NCBI GenBank assembly: GCA_944363645.1
Contig: CALVUR010000001.1
Location: 62,001-126,000 of the forward strand
Origin: an uncultured Clostridia bacterium
Lineage (GTDB): Bacteria; Bacillota; Clostridia; Christensenellales; Borkfalkiaceae
DNA length: 64,000 nt
Direction of reading: 5' to 3'
The notes below the pieces were generated by a model, which saw only the letters and a program-made list of their open reading frames with translations, was not told the DNA's origin and searched no databases. Positions 17,196 to 26,664 of the stretch are shown here, in pieces. Position numbers and translations under genes: made by a program. Positions within the stretch are counted from its first letter, which is position 1. Each line of letters begins with the position of its first letter.

Positions 17196-19367
17196 TTAAT
17201 CAATTTTTTCCAAAATTATTAGACTAAATGTAAATTCATCGTAAGAATTTCTTGATAAATTTAAACCGACATTGTGATAATATTCCCCTGTATTTATTGT
17301 CCCGTCAACAAGGTTTTTATAAAGCGATTTTTCGCAAAGACCTTTTAACTTAATAAAGCGGAAAATATCACGTTCAACAAGTTTATTCGCAAATAAAATT
17401 AGCGATGCTTTTTTATCTTTTGACACACATTGCATGCACAAATTATTATTGTTAAATGGGTTAATTAAGTGATAAAGTGTGCCGTTTTCGACAACATCTA
17501 AATGATATTTTTTATAAATTTCTGCAATTTTATTTATTTGTTTTATCTCGTCTTTTAACAACAAATTAGGGTTCATTTCGTAACCGTAAGTACCAAAGAG
17601 TGCCAAAATCGCCTTTTCTTCATATGAAGCAATCTTGCTGTCGTTTACGTGTGTACCCATTGTAGATAAAGGATAACCGATTGATGTGTTATAGTTTATT
17701 ATCATTCGCCTTGCCGGGTTACTTTCATCGCTCGTCCAAATTTGTGGCGTGTAATAAAGCGTGCCCATATCGAACCTACCACCACCAGAAGAACAGCCTT
17801 CTATCATAATATCAGGGTATTCATCTCTAATTCTGCCAATAAGTTTGTAATAGCCAAGTACAAGCCTATGGTAGACTTCCCCTTGCCTATCGCCCAAATT
17901 TTCGCTGTAATGCTCGGCAACGGTGCGGTTATAGTCCCACTTGATATAATCAACCTTATACTCATCTAAAAAAGCTTTCATTTGCGAGTAAATATTTTCA
18001 ATTACATCGTCAAAGGCAAAGTCAAGGTGCATTTGGTGGCGCATCAAAGAATTGAAGTTTTTGTCAACACTTTTAAGCCTATATTCGCTGTGAGCCCTAA
18101 ATAGATCGCTGTCGGGGTTAATCATTTCAGGTTCAAACCAAATACCAAACTTAATGCCTTTTTGTCTGCAATGGTCAATGACCTTGTGTAAATCGATCTT
18201 GTCTTTATTTAAGTACCAATCGCCAAGTGCACGATAATCATCGCACCTATTAGCAAACCAGCCGTCGTCAAGCACGAATAATTCTGTGCCGATTTTTACT
18301 GCATCGTCGATATAAGAGATAATCGATTGAGTGTTAAAGTCAAAATAGCAACCTTCCCATGAATTAAACAAAATGGGTTTATATTCCCTATCCTTTTTGT
18401 AAGTAATAAGGTTATCTTTAATAAATTCATGGAAGTTTTGCGACATCTTGTCCACGCCTTGGTAGGAATAAGAAATTACCGCTTGTGGCGTTACAAAACT
18501 TTCGCCCTTTGAAAGTTTAAAGCAAAAATCCTCATCGTTTATGCCGTAAGTTATATGGGCATTTTTGTATTCACCACAATCAACTCTAAATGCAAAATTA
18601 CCGCTATATATCAAGTTGAAGCCAATAACTTCACCACTATCCATATTGGCATTTTTGGCTTTAAGATAGGTAAACGGGTTTTCGATATGCGAACTTCTGC
18701 CCCAGTTTGAACTTACAATTTGAGTGCCGTCGTGTAGCGCATTTTCATTGTAATGGCGTTCTTCACCCCACCTACCACTAAAATGCACCAAGTCATAAGC
18801 CATATTAGTTAATGTAAGTTGCATGGACATTGCCCTTAAAAGGTAAACATCATCGCCGTCATTTACAATTTCGAAGTTTTTAACAATTATATCTTTATCA
18901 AGGAAAATCGTGATAAATAGTTTGACTTTTAATTTGGAATTTACATCGGCAAGCAAAAACTCAATGGTTTCGCAATTATCGCCGTGCGCATGCGGTTGAC
19001 CATTTAGTGGCAATACGCCCTTGTAAATTTTATGTTTTTTGTAAACAAAATTTGTTTCGTAACTATAATCGGCTTTTTTTATGATAATTGGAGATTGACG
19101 TTTATCAAAAAGCCCATGTGAAGATAGTTCAAGCGGGGCGGTTTCTGGTTTAAAACCGTCATCGTAAACTTTTTCAGTTTTGCTTAAACTGTCCCAATAA
19201 GTAACCGAATGATTTAAATCGTTACGTATTTGGTCGTAATCGTAAATTTTAATTTGTTTACCAAAATAAACGGTTTCTAAATAACCGCAGTTATTAAGGT
19301 AAATTGAATACATTATACTACCATTTTTAAGTTCAAAAACTGACCTATCTTTATAAAACTTAATCAT
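17196..19367 (-). CDS. Alpha-galactosidase, GH36
   Basis: A 723-residue GH36 alpha-galactosidase, the usual length for the bacterial tetrameric type. An N-terminal beta-sandwich (about 1-320) precedes the TIM barrel, with FVLDDGWFANR, FGIWFEPEM, the nucleophile Asp in IKWDYNRTV (about residue 477), EGCSSGGGRFDMG and the acid/base Asp in WTSDESNPARR (about 544). There is no signal peptide, so it works inside the cell on imported alpha-galactosides. It has its own promoter after the nanE terminator, which allows expression separate from the cluster upstream. Confidence 0.95.
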   Translation of the reverse strand: MIKFYKDRSVFELKNGSIMYSIYLNNCGYLETVYFGKQIKIYDYDQIRNDLNHSVTYWDSLSKTEKVYDDGFKPETAPLELSSHGLFDKRQSPIIIKKADYSYETNFVYKKHKIYKGVLPLNGQPHAHGDNCETIEFLLADVNSKLKVKLFITIFLDKDIIVKNFEIVNDGDDVYLLRAMSMQLTLTNMAYDLVHFSGRWGEERHYNENALHDGTQIVSSNWGRSSHIENPFTYLKAKNANMDSGEVIGFNLIYSGNFAFRVDCGEYKNAHITYGINDEDFCFKLSKGESFVTPQAVISYSYQGVDKMSQNFHEFIKDNLITYKKDREYKPILFNSWEGCYFDFNTQSIISYIDDAVKIGTELFVLDDGWFANRCDDYRALGDWYLNKDKIDLHKVIDHCRQKGIKFGIWFEPEMINPDSDLFRAHSEYRLKSVDKNFNSLMRHQMHLDFAFDDVIENIYSQMKAFLDEYKVDYIKWDYNRTVAEHYSENLGDRQGEVYHRLVLGYYKLIGRIRDEYPDIMIEGCSSGGGRFDMGTLYYTPQIWTSDESNPARRMIINYNTSIGYPLSTMGTHVNDSKIASYEEKAILALFGTYGYEMNPNLLLKDEIKQINKIAEIYKKYHLDVVENGTLYHLINPFNNNNLCMQCVSKDKKASLILFANKLVERDIFRFIKLKGLCEKSLYKNLVDGTINTGEYYHNVGLNLSRNSYDEFTFSLIILEKID

Positions 19368-19403
19368 ACAAAAAATTCCTTATGTGTGCAGATTTACGTA
19401 TAC

Positions 19404-19433
19404 ATTTTAATTAAAATGAAGTGTGATTGTCAA
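19404..19433 (-). promoter_or_regulatory. Promoter of the GH36 gene
   Basis: On the minus strand TTGACA (19428-19433), 18 bases, TAAAAT (19404-19409). Next to the -10 lies the short palindrome GTATAC (19398-19403), a possible operator. Confidence 0.6.
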
Positions 19434-19447
19434 TACTCTTAAAAAAT

Positions 19448-19473
19448 AAGCCCCAAAAATCTTTATGGGGCTT
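19448..19473 (-). terminator. Terminator after nanE
   Basis: AAGCCCC (19448-19454) pairs with GGGGCTT (19467-19473), followed on the minus strand by a T-rich stretch (complement of 19441-19447). Confidence 0.82.
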
Positions 19474-19510
19474 AAATTTTACGTAATTACCCTAAATAAG
19501 GGCTTGATAA

Positions 19511-20275
19511 CTAATAAGTAACACCATTAAACGTATCGTTGTTATCAAAGACATTCTTGTAATTTTTAGTAATTTCAAGCGGTCTTGTGATAGCAGCACC
19601 TATTATAATTCTTTTAATGCCGATATTTAAAATTTCATCGACTTGTTCAAAAGTGTGTATTCCGCCTTCAGCAACAATATCGGATTTTTTCACGTCGTTA
19701 TAAAGTTTTTTACAAAATTCGATATCAGGAATAGCAATTCCTTTAGTTTCTTCTGTGTAACTTCTTAACGTTGTAGATATAAGGTCAAATCCTAATTTTT
19801 CGGCGTTTAAAGCATCGCTGTATGTGGCAATATCTGCCATAATTTTTTTATTAGAATGTTCCCTTATGTATCTAACTAAATCTTCAAGTTTTTCGCCGTG
19901 TGGTCTAAATCTTTGAGTTGCGTCTAATGCGATAACTGAACAGTTAGATTTAATAAGTGATTTTACTTCCTTTAAAGTTGGTGTAATATAGATTGGCGAA
20001 TCTGGATAGACCTTTTTTATAAGACCTATAATAGGAAGTTTACCATCAAGTTTTTTATTGATGGCATTTATATCTTTTACTGTGTTTGCACGTATACCTA
20101 CTGCACCGCCTAAATAAGCGGCATAAGCCATTTTTGGCATTGTATCGCCACCATATAACGGCTCATTTTTTAGGGCTTGGCATGACACAATTAATCCCTT
20201 TGGGATTAAATTACAGTTTAAATTATCCACGTTTCCACTTCCTGTTTTAGTTTTTTTGTAAGGGTAATTTTTCAT
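19511..20275 (-). CDS. nanE: N-acetylmannosamine-6-phosphate 2-epimerase
   Basis: A NanE-family TIM barrel that turns ManNAc-6-P into GlcNAc-6-P in the cytoplasm. Motifs: GLIVSCQALKNEPLYG, AYLGGAVGIRANTV, ADIATYSDAL and VVAEGGIHT-like 'IVAEGGIHTFEQV', with a phosphate site near RIIIGAAITRP. From the ATG at 20275 it has 254 residues, with about 15 extra at the N-terminus. A GTG at 20230 preceded by AGGAAG would give 239 residues, closer to the family. The ATG sits in the loop of a hairpin (20258-20284). No sialic acid lyase (nanA) is nearby, so ManNAc itself may be the source. Confidence 0.93.
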   Translation of the reverse strand: MKNYPYKKTKTGSGNVDNLNCNLIPKGLIVSCQALKNEPLYGGDTMPKMAYAAYLGGAVGIRANTVKDINAINKKLDGKLPIIGLIKKVYPDSPIYITPTLKEVKSLIKSNCSVIALDATQRFRPHGEKLEDLVRYIREHSNKKIMADIATYSDALNAEKLGFDLISTTLRSYTEETKGIAIPDIEFCKKLYNDVKKSDIVAEGGIHTFEQVDEILNIGIKRIIIGAAITRPLEITKNYKNVFDNNDTFNGVTY

Positions 20276-20284
20276 TACCCTTAC
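20258..20284 (-). promoter_or_regulatory. Hairpin around the nanE ATG
   Basis: A perfect 10-bp stem, GTAAGGGTAA with TTACCCTTAC, and a 7-base loop. The annotated ATG spans the base of the loop, and the AAGG upstream is partly paired. No T-run follows on the minus strand, so it is not an intrinsic terminator in that direction. It may block translation, protect the upstream 3' end, or mean that the real start is the GTG at 20230. Confidence 0.45.
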
Positions 20285-20319
20285 CTTTATCTATTTGTTA
20301 TCCGTCAAGTTTAAAATGA

Positions 20320-22284
20320 TTATTTGCCATATTTTGCTTCTAAGCGAGCAAAACCATCTTTAAAGGCTTTAATTGTATTTGATAAATCGTTGTATGTTGT
20401 TGTGTTTGGTTCATAGATACGTAAGCGGTTTGTAACCTTACCACCACTTGAATCGTTACAGTTAAACCAAACCATACCTTTTAATTGTTGAACATATGCT
20501 GGTTGTGGATCTTTGCAGAATTCGTCGAACATACCTTTAACCCATTCCGCTTGAGTATCAGCGTTTCTACCAAGCGCACCTGAAGCATCGCCACCACTAC
20601 CGCAAGCGAATTCTGAAATGATTACGCCCCAGTTTTCAAAACCACTTTCTTTGTTTTTATCATATAAAGCAGAATATCTATCAGCAAAACTTTGAATTCC
20701 TTCAGCACCTACTGCATAGTTGTTCATTTCGTAGTCAGTTGCACCGATAAGATGAACATATTCTTTACCCGGGAAGTAGCATAAATCTTCGCCCCATGAT
20801 GAATATGGGCAACTTATAGCGATAGGATTCCAAATCCAAATAACATTGTTTACGCCTTCTTCAATGAAGATATTGTAAAGTCTTTGCCAGGTCATAGTGA
20901 AAATGTCTGGGTCGAGCAATGTCATCATACCGCAGTAACTGGTCCAGTCTGTATTCATTTCGTTATTGAGCCTGAATAAGATTGGTTTTGAATATGCTTT
21001 GATATCTTGCGCTAATTGTCTAAAGTGAGCGTCATATTTACCACGCAAAACGTCAAACATAGGTGTTACTTCGCCGGCAACGATATTATTGTTTGTGGTA
21101 AATTGATAGGTAAATTGTAATACAGGTTGATTGTTTATGCCATTACCGCCTGCAAGTTGTAAAGACATATTTGTGTTAAAGCGGTGTAATTGACCACCCC
21201 AACTAATGTGTGTGTAGGTTGGATAAATGTCGAAACGGTGCGCCATTGCTTCTTCAATTCCGTTTTTCATTTCCAAACTATTGCGTAAGTTTACATCGTA
21301 ATCATTTTCGCCCGGCTGTAAACCCGTGCCTGTAATTGAGTAACTAAATACACCCCAATTTAAGGTTTTTGAAGTGGAAATTTGACGATAATAATCTCTT
21401 GTTTCCCTACTCCAATTTTTATCTTCTACTGCTTCACCAGCATTAAAGTAATTTCTTTGAACGCCTCTTGATTTGAAAAGTTTAAGACTTTCAACAAGGG
21501 TATCCATAACGTCAGCCTTGTTTGATTTTGACTTCATTACGAATAAATTGAAGTTGATTTCGTCATTGATTTCACGAACTACTGCAATGTTGTAATATGG
21601 TCTTTCAATTTGTGCCGAATCTTCAATTTTAATATCAAAACGATAAATATCAAAGCCCGGTTTTGTTGTGGTATCGCCGTAATTGTGTACAGGTGCACTC
21701 ATATCAAAATTGCATTCAGTACCCTTTAAAAGTGTTAAGTTTTGATTTTTGTAGAAATCTTCATTTATAATGTGGCGTAGTAACCATTCATTGCCATAAA
21801 TACACCATGGTGTAGTGTTTTGAGTGTATGGGTTTGAAGATTCTGTGCTTGAAGATAAAATGCTATCATCAAACTTAATTACTGTACGATATTTTGCAAT
21901 AGTATAATCTACTTCAATATTGTTTGTTGGAAGAGTATATGCAACACCGCCTGATAAGTTGACAATACGAGTATTTTTTTCGTTAAACAACTCAAATTTC
22001 ATATCATAACGACTGTTGACCTTAGTAAATTCACCAACATATTTGCCGTTTACATTAAATCTTGCACCGGTTAAATCACTTACCGATGAAAAGCCGTTTT
22101 TATCATCGATAAATTGCTTATCAAGATTAAAAGCGTATTCAAGTGAAGCATTATCTACTATAATTTGGTTACCCACGTCTTGACCTCCTGTGCTTTGGCT
22201 ACTATTCTCTACCTTTTCTTTACATGCTACTAATGAAAAAATGAGAAGAAAGCATAACAAAGTTGCAAAAATTTTTTTCATCAT
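20320..22284 (-). CDS. GH26-like glycoside hydrolase lipoprotein
   Basis: A 654-residue exported lipoprotein: a hydrophobic signal ending in LIFSLVACKEK gives a lipobox with Cys21. Residues 40-300 look like a beta-rich accessory region. The C-terminal half resembles clan GH-A, closest to GH26: ILFRLNNEMNTDW carries the probable acid/base Glu (about 441), followed by NVIWIWNP, and VIISEFACG carries the probable nucleophile Glu (about 557). GH26 enzymes are mostly beta-mannanases, but this sequence is divergent and the true substrate is open. It lies between an exported phosphodiesterase and nanE. Confidence 0.7.
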   Translation of the reverse strand: MMKKIFATLLCFLLIFSLVACKEKVENSSQSTGGQDVGNQIIVDNASLEYAFNLDKQFIDDKNGFSSVSDLTGARFNVNGKYVGEFTKVNSRYDMKFELFNEKNTRIVNLSGGVAYTLPTNNIEVDYTIAKYRTVIKFDDSILSSSTESSNPYTQNTTPWCIYGNEWLLRHIINEDFYKNQNLTLLKGTECNFDMSAPVHNYGDTTTKPGFDIYRFDIKIEDSAQIERPYYNIAVVREINDEINFNLFVMKSKSNKADVMDTLVESLKLFKSRGVQRNYFNAGEAVEDKNWSRETRDYYRQISTSKTLNWGVFSYSITGTGLQPGENDYDVNLRNSLEMKNGIEEAMAHRFDIYPTYTHISWGGQLHRFNTNMSLQLAGGNGINNQPVLQFTYQFTTNNNIVAGEVTPMFDVLRGKYDAHFRQLAQDIKAYSKPILFRLNNEMNTDWTSYCGMMTLLDPDIFTMTWQRLYNIFIEEGVNNVIWIWNPIAISCPYSSWGEDLCYFPGKEYVHLIGATDYEMNNYAVGAEGIQSFADRYSALYDKNKESGFENWGVIISEFACGSGGDASGALGRNADTQAEWVKGMFDEFCKDPQPAYVQQLKGMVWFNCNDSSGGKVTNRLRIYEPNTTTYNDLSNTIKAFKDGFARLEAKYGK

Positions 22285-22304
22285 AGTTTTCCTTCCTTAA
22301 TAAA

Positions 22305-24062
22305 CTAAATTATTTCATAAGTCAAAAGTTGACTATACAAACCATAATTATAACCATCAGCGTTTTCCAAGTAGTAAAGCATAAATTTAACGGTGTTGCC
22401 TTCACGAGAAATCGGGATAATATCACACACCCTTTCTTGTGTCCAGCCGTTGTAATTTTGCGTTAATACTGTCAATTTACCCGAAGATAACTGACTTTCG
22501 CTAATCGTGAATTGTGTTGGAATGATCTTTTTAATAAGCATTGCGCACTTTTCACTAACATCGCTTGTTGCAATGTTTAATCTTGTTTTAAAGTGCGATA
22601 AATCTTTAAATGTCCAGCCATTTTGAACATATCCCCTTGCTAAATATGTCTGCATAGTTTGATCTGAACTTGTTTCGTATGTTTCGTCAAGTAAAGTTTT
22701 AAACTTGTGCATGAAAGCAATTTTTGAAGAGATATTGCCAATTGGCGCCCATTCACCATCCCAACCTGCTATGCCTTGATCTAACTCATAGCCTGATGTT
22801 GCACCGCCCAAAAAACCAACGGGAATTTCAGGTGCTAATTCACGCATTTTGTCAGCAAATGGTCTAAAAAAGGTTATACAGAACCATTTTCCGTCCATTT
22901 CTGGATGGCTTCGCATAATGTTAAGGAATTTTTCAATAGGTTGCTTATTAATAATAGTTGTTCTTGCATCTTCAAGTTTTAATTCGATAATCAAAATTAA
23001 ATCGGAAGTTACAGCGATATCAATAACTTCTTCTAACGTTGGGAAAGTTTCGTCATATTTACTGCTGTAATCGTTTAATTTTAACGTTCTAATATAAGAA
23101 CTTAAAGTTGGTTCAAAGTAAACATTTGGCGTTTCAGAAACTTGAGTTGTAACCATGTCGTGACAAAGCAAAATTTCGCCGTCACGAGTAAGTTGAATAT
23201 CAATTTCTGCGTGCGTTGCGCCTTCATTTATTGCGCCAGCAACAGCCGTTAATGAGTTTTCGTTTGCGTAAGATGTAATGCCCCTATGTGCACCAACATT
23301 TTGCGCTTTTGTAAAGCCTTGTTTTTTAAAGTTTGTCATGGCGTTTGCAAAATCATTGCTATTTGTTGTTACTACGCCATAAACACCACATGAAATTGCG
23401 TTTACGGTAGAGATATAGTCGTCGCAAGTTGCCCATGTAACCTTGCACATACTTGATAGATATTCAGCCGCAATCGCTAAGTTTGTATCATTGCCGTCAA
23501 ACATCAAAATATTTGTGTAAGTTACATTAGATTTCGCAATATATTGCCATAAATCGTATCTGTTTTGCGGAATTTTTACATTCTGTAAATCATAAACAGT
23601 ATTTACAACACTGCAAATTTCCTGCTCACTTATAGTTTGTAAAACGTCAATATCGCTTGAAATTACCATGATATCCTTAATGTAATAAGTGGAATTCATC
23701 ATGTTAATAAATGCAGTAACGGTGTTTTTATCAAGTCTTAATACGGGAATAAATAAGCCCTTTATATAGGTGTCAAACACTTGACTAAATCCCATGGTTT
23801 GTGCGCCAAGCGTTATATTCATTTGATCATCTGGGGTAAAAATTAGCGAAGTTATACCACTATTCATCAATTTTGCGCCAGTAGGAATATCAGCAAAATC
23901 ACTAACTTCCATCACGGCAGTGGGCTGAATATTTAAGCCACTTGAAATAGTGCGTGCGTTTATATAATTGGAATAAACTGAACGTGCTGAAACATTTATA
24001 GTGGTAATGGGTGCAACAACAACTATTAGCGCAAGAAGCACTGACAATAAAACTTTTTTCAT
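22305..24062 (-). CDS. Exported glycerophosphodiester phosphodiesterase
   Basis: A 585-residue protein with a signal peptide (MKKVLLSVLLALIVVVAPIT, probable cut after NVSA). Residues 40-250 form a domain of unknown type. The GDPD domain begins near residue 256: GAHRGITSYANENSLTA gives the first His and Asn, EIDIQLTRDGEILLCHD gives the metal-binding Glu/Asp and the second His, and IIELKLED gives the later Glu. GDPD enzymes cut glycerophosphodiesters to sn-glycerol-3-phosphate and an alcohol; exported forms can attack lipid headgroups or glycerol-phosphate teichoic acid. It lies 12 bases upstream-coupled to the Ig-like lipoprotein gene. Confidence 0.9.
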   Translation of the reverse strand: MKKVLLSVLLALIVVVAPITTINVSARSVYSNYINARTISSGLNIQPTAVMEVSDFADIPTGAKLMNSGITSLIFTPDDQMNITLGAQTMGFSQVFDTYIKGLFIPVLRLDKNTVTAFINMMNSTYYIKDIMVISSDIDVLQTISEQEICSVVNTVYDLQNVKIPQNRYDLWQYIAKSNVTYTNILMFDGNDTNLAIAAEYLSSMCKVTWATCDDYISTVNAISCGVYGVVTTNSNDFANAMTNFKKQGFTKAQNVGAHRGITSYANENSLTAVAGAINEGATHAEIDIQLTRDGEILLCHDMVTTQVSETPNVYFEPTLSSYIRTLKLNDYSSKYDETFPTLEEVIDIAVTSDLILIIELKLEDARTTIINKQPIEKFLNIMRSHPEMDGKWFCITFFRPFADKMRELAPEIPVGFLGGATSGYELDQGIAGWDGEWAPIGNISSKIAFMHKFKTLLDETYETSSDQTMQTYLARGYVQNGWTFKDLSHFKTRLNIATSDVSEKCAMLIKKIIPTQFTISESQLSSGKLTVLTQNYNGWTQERVCDIIPISREGNTVKFMLYYLENADGYNYGLYSQLLTYEII

Positions 24063-24074
24063 GATGTCCCCCCC

Positions 24075-24677
24075 TTACTTACCAACAATAATTGTAAAGT
24101 TTGCTATTTGACCGGCAAAAGTTACACTTGCTTTATACTCACCGTTAGGACAATTTTCAAGTATGCTAACACGTGCAATTAGGTTTTGACTTTCAATAGT
24201 GATCTTATCAGTTTCAACCCACCACTTAGCATCTTCACTTGAAGTTAATTGAGTATAAGCAGTAACTGTTACAACTTGATTTTGTGATAAAACCAACTTG
24301 CCAGATGGAAGTCTAACTTGCAAACTTGGTGTTATGACCTTGATATCAATGGTGTCAATAACTTTACCGGATATCAAAAGTTTAATTTGTGATTCGCCTT
24401 CTAATAAGCCTTTAATTTTAAGGCTTACGCTATCCTTTTCAAAAGATACAACTTTTGTATCTGTTGCCGACCATTTGATGCTTAAAGTATCTAACTTATC
24501 TTGCGATATAACCGATATAGTTGCGCTTTCGCCCTTATTTAAAGTAAGTGATTCTTCACTTAAATAAATGGGCGGTTTTTCTTCAATAATTGGCTCATCT
24601 TTTTTACAAGAAGAAGCACTAATTAAAACACAAGTTATAGCGGTTAAAACGAGCATAAATGCGATAAGCCGTTTCAT
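24075..24677 (-). CDS. Ig-like (BIG2-type) lipoprotein
   Basis: I chose the ATG at 24677 (200 residues, MKRLIAFMLVL), as GGGGGGT lies 6 bases upstream; a longer frame would run back into the GH31 gene. A signal with a lipobox-like ISASSCKK gives a lipid anchor near Cys24. The rest is beta-rich, with an Ig-like repeat (SLTLNKGESATISV ... KWSATDTKVVSFE) and a second, weaker one. It has no catalytic motif. It probably acts as a surface adhesin, a spacer or a partner of the exported enzymes encoded next to it. Confidence 0.68.
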   Translation of the reverse strand: MKRLIAFMLVLTAITCVLISASSCKKDEPIIEEKPPIYLSEESLTLNKGESATISVISQDKLDTLSIKWSATDTKVVSFEKDSVSLKIKGLLEGESQIKLLISGKVIDTIDIKVITPSLQVRLPSGKLVLSQNQVVTVTAYTQLTSSEDAKWWVETDKITIESQNLIARVSILENCPNGEYKASVTFAGQIANFTIIVGK

Positions 24678-24687
24678 ATTTACCCCC

Positions 24688-26664
24688 CTATAAAACGTTG
24701 TAATTTTTAGAGTCAATTCGTATAAAACATACCCTTTCATCTTTTGTGTTTTTAATCACTTTTTCGCTATCTTTTGTCCAGAAAATTTCTATTTCGTTTC
24801 CTAAATCATCAACAAAATTGAAAGTGCCTTCGCCAGATATAATAAATGTTAATTGTTCGTATTTTTCTAAATCGTTTCCTGCATTTGAAAACAACTTACC
24901 GTCTTTCAAATTTAACGGCAAACAGAAATTACGTCTAACATAAACAGGTGTATAATCTCGCTTAATATCAACGATTTTGGAAGCTTTTCCAAAATGATAT
25001 TCACCGGTAAATAGGTCATACCATTCGCCTTCTGGGAAGTAAATTTCACGACTACTAATATAGTCATTTACGATAGGACAAACCATTAAAGCATCGCCTA
25101 ACATAAACTGATTTTCGATATCGTAAGTGTTTTTATCGTCAAAAAATTCGACCATAAGTGCACGTATTGAAGATAGACCGGTTTTGTTTGAATTTAACAT
25201 CAAACTGTATAAATACGGCATCAAGTTATAGTGTAGATAAAAGTGCTTTCTTGTGATTTCAAGTAGGCTTTCATCTTTATGAAAAGCACTCATATTCCAA
25301 GGGCTTCTATCGTTTATTTTCCATTCCCCTGAAAAGTCGCAACGATTGTTTGCAACGGGGTCGCTATGCCACTGCATAACGGGTAAAAATGTTGCCGTTT
25401 GAACAGCACGAAGATATAATTCATTGGTGGGTAGATAGCCCGAAAAACCGGCAATATCATAACCCCAACAGTTTATACCACTTGCCCCAGCAGAGATGCC
25501 GGCTTTAATAACGGAACGGTATTCTTGCCAAGTTGATTCTTGATCGCCCGCCCATATTACGGAAAATGATGGTGAGTTTTGACCACCGCTTCTTGAAAAC
25601 ACAATTCTATCTTTGCCAGCAAAATCAGCAAAGGCTTTTGTGTACTGTTCTGGGTAAGCATTTTGACCTTCAATGCCCGTTGTGCCGTCGCTAAACTTAA
25701 CTTCTTTTTCGTGCACAAATTCGCCACCATCGGTCTTAAAACCGTCAATTCCTAAATCTAACAAATATGAGAATCTATCAAACCAATGTTTACTGCCCAC
25801 TTTGTCAGTAAAATCAGGAATCATACTACCTATACACCATGTATGCGGTATTAAGTAAGGCGTGTTATCCTTATTTAAAACACACTCTAAACTTTGTTTT
25901 ACATAGTTGTTGTCGTTTTCAACTTGTTGCAAGTTTGTATCGCCTTCAATATTGATACCTTGCGCATAGATTGGCACCAACCAAAACAACACCCTTATTC
26001 CCCTTTTGTGAAGTTCGTCAACAAGTTTTTTGGGGTCGCTGTAAAATTTGGATGGGCTAAAATCCATTTCATCAAGCGTAATATATTGATCGCCATTTTT
26101 AACAGGCACTTTTGCACCATTGATTAAATAATGGGTTGTTAGATCCGACCACCTTTCGATTACAAGCACATTGTGTAAAAACTGATATTTTTCGTTATTT
26201 TCTAACTGTTCGTAAACATCACGCTCGTTATCCCAGCGGTTGGAACTCATCCATGCGCCAAGCACCCATTTAGGGAAAATTCTTGGCATAGATGTAAGCG
26301 ACCTAAATTCATAAATAATTTGCTTTGGTGTACCTTCTAAAAGGTAGCACGCTGGCATTTTGCCGTTTGTTGGCATATGGCAAAAAATTGTAATTTGATC
26401 ATCAATGGTAAAATCAAAATCAACTTCTACATAAGTGTCAACATAAATACCAAAGCCATCTGGCGTTAAAAAGTAAGGCATTGATAAATAGGTAAATTCA
26501 CCTTGATAAAAGCATTTTTCCTTTACCATACACCTTAGAAATTTGCCTTTTTGGTTGATAGAATCAAACTTTTCGCCCAGCCCCATAACGGCGGTATAAG
26601 GTTTATTAAGTTTATAAGTAAATCCTCCATCAACTTGGGTGAATAAATTATCTATACGCTTCAT
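24688..26664 (-). CDS. GH31 family glycosidase (first copy)
   Basis: A 658-residue GH31 enzyme. An N-terminal beta-sandwich (GLGEKFDSINQKG) precedes the barrel, with WMSSNRWDN, the nucleophile Asp in GIDGFKTDGGEF (about residue 305) and the acid/base Asp in IWAGDQESTW (about 375). There is no signal peptide, so it is cytoplasmic. GH31 includes alpha-glucosidases, alpha-xylosidases, alpha-galactosidases and sulfoquinovosidases; the KTDGGE and AGDQESTW forms are not those of the second copy here (FWNDMNEP), so the two should differ in substrate. Its ATG overlaps the DUF4127 stop by 4 bases. Confidence 0.9.
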   Translation of the reverse strand: MKRIDNLFTQVDGGFTYKLNKPYTAVMGLGEKFDSINQKGKFLRCMVKEKCFYQGEFTYLSMPYFLTPDGFGIYVDTYVEVDFDFTIDDQITIFCHMPTNGKMPACYLLEGTPKQIIYEFRSLTSMPRIFPKWVLGAWMSSNRWDNERDVYEQLENNEKYQFLHNVLVIERWSDLTTHYLINGAKVPVKNGDQYITLDEMDFSPSKFYSDPKKLVDELHKRGIRVLFWLVPIYAQGINIEGDTNLQQVENDNNYVKQSLECVLNKDNTPYLIPHTWCIGSMIPDFTDKVGSKHWFDRFSYLLDLGIDGFKTDGGEFVHEKEVKFSDGTTGIEGQNAYPEQYTKAFADFAGKDRIVFSRSGGQNSPSFSVIWAGDQESTWQEYRSVIKAGISAGASGINCWGYDIAGFSGYLPTNELYLRAVQTATFLPVMQWHSDPVANNRCDFSGEWKINDRSPWNMSAFHKDESLLEITRKHFYLHYNLMPYLYSLMLNSNKTGLSSIRALMVEFFDDKNTYDIENQFMLGDALMVCPIVNDYISSREIYFPEGEWYDLFTGEYHFGKASKIVDIKRDYTPVYVRRNFCLPLNLKDGKLFSNAGNDLEKYEQLTFIISGEGTFNFVDDLGNEIEIFWTKDSEKVIKNTKDERVCFIRIDSKNYNVL

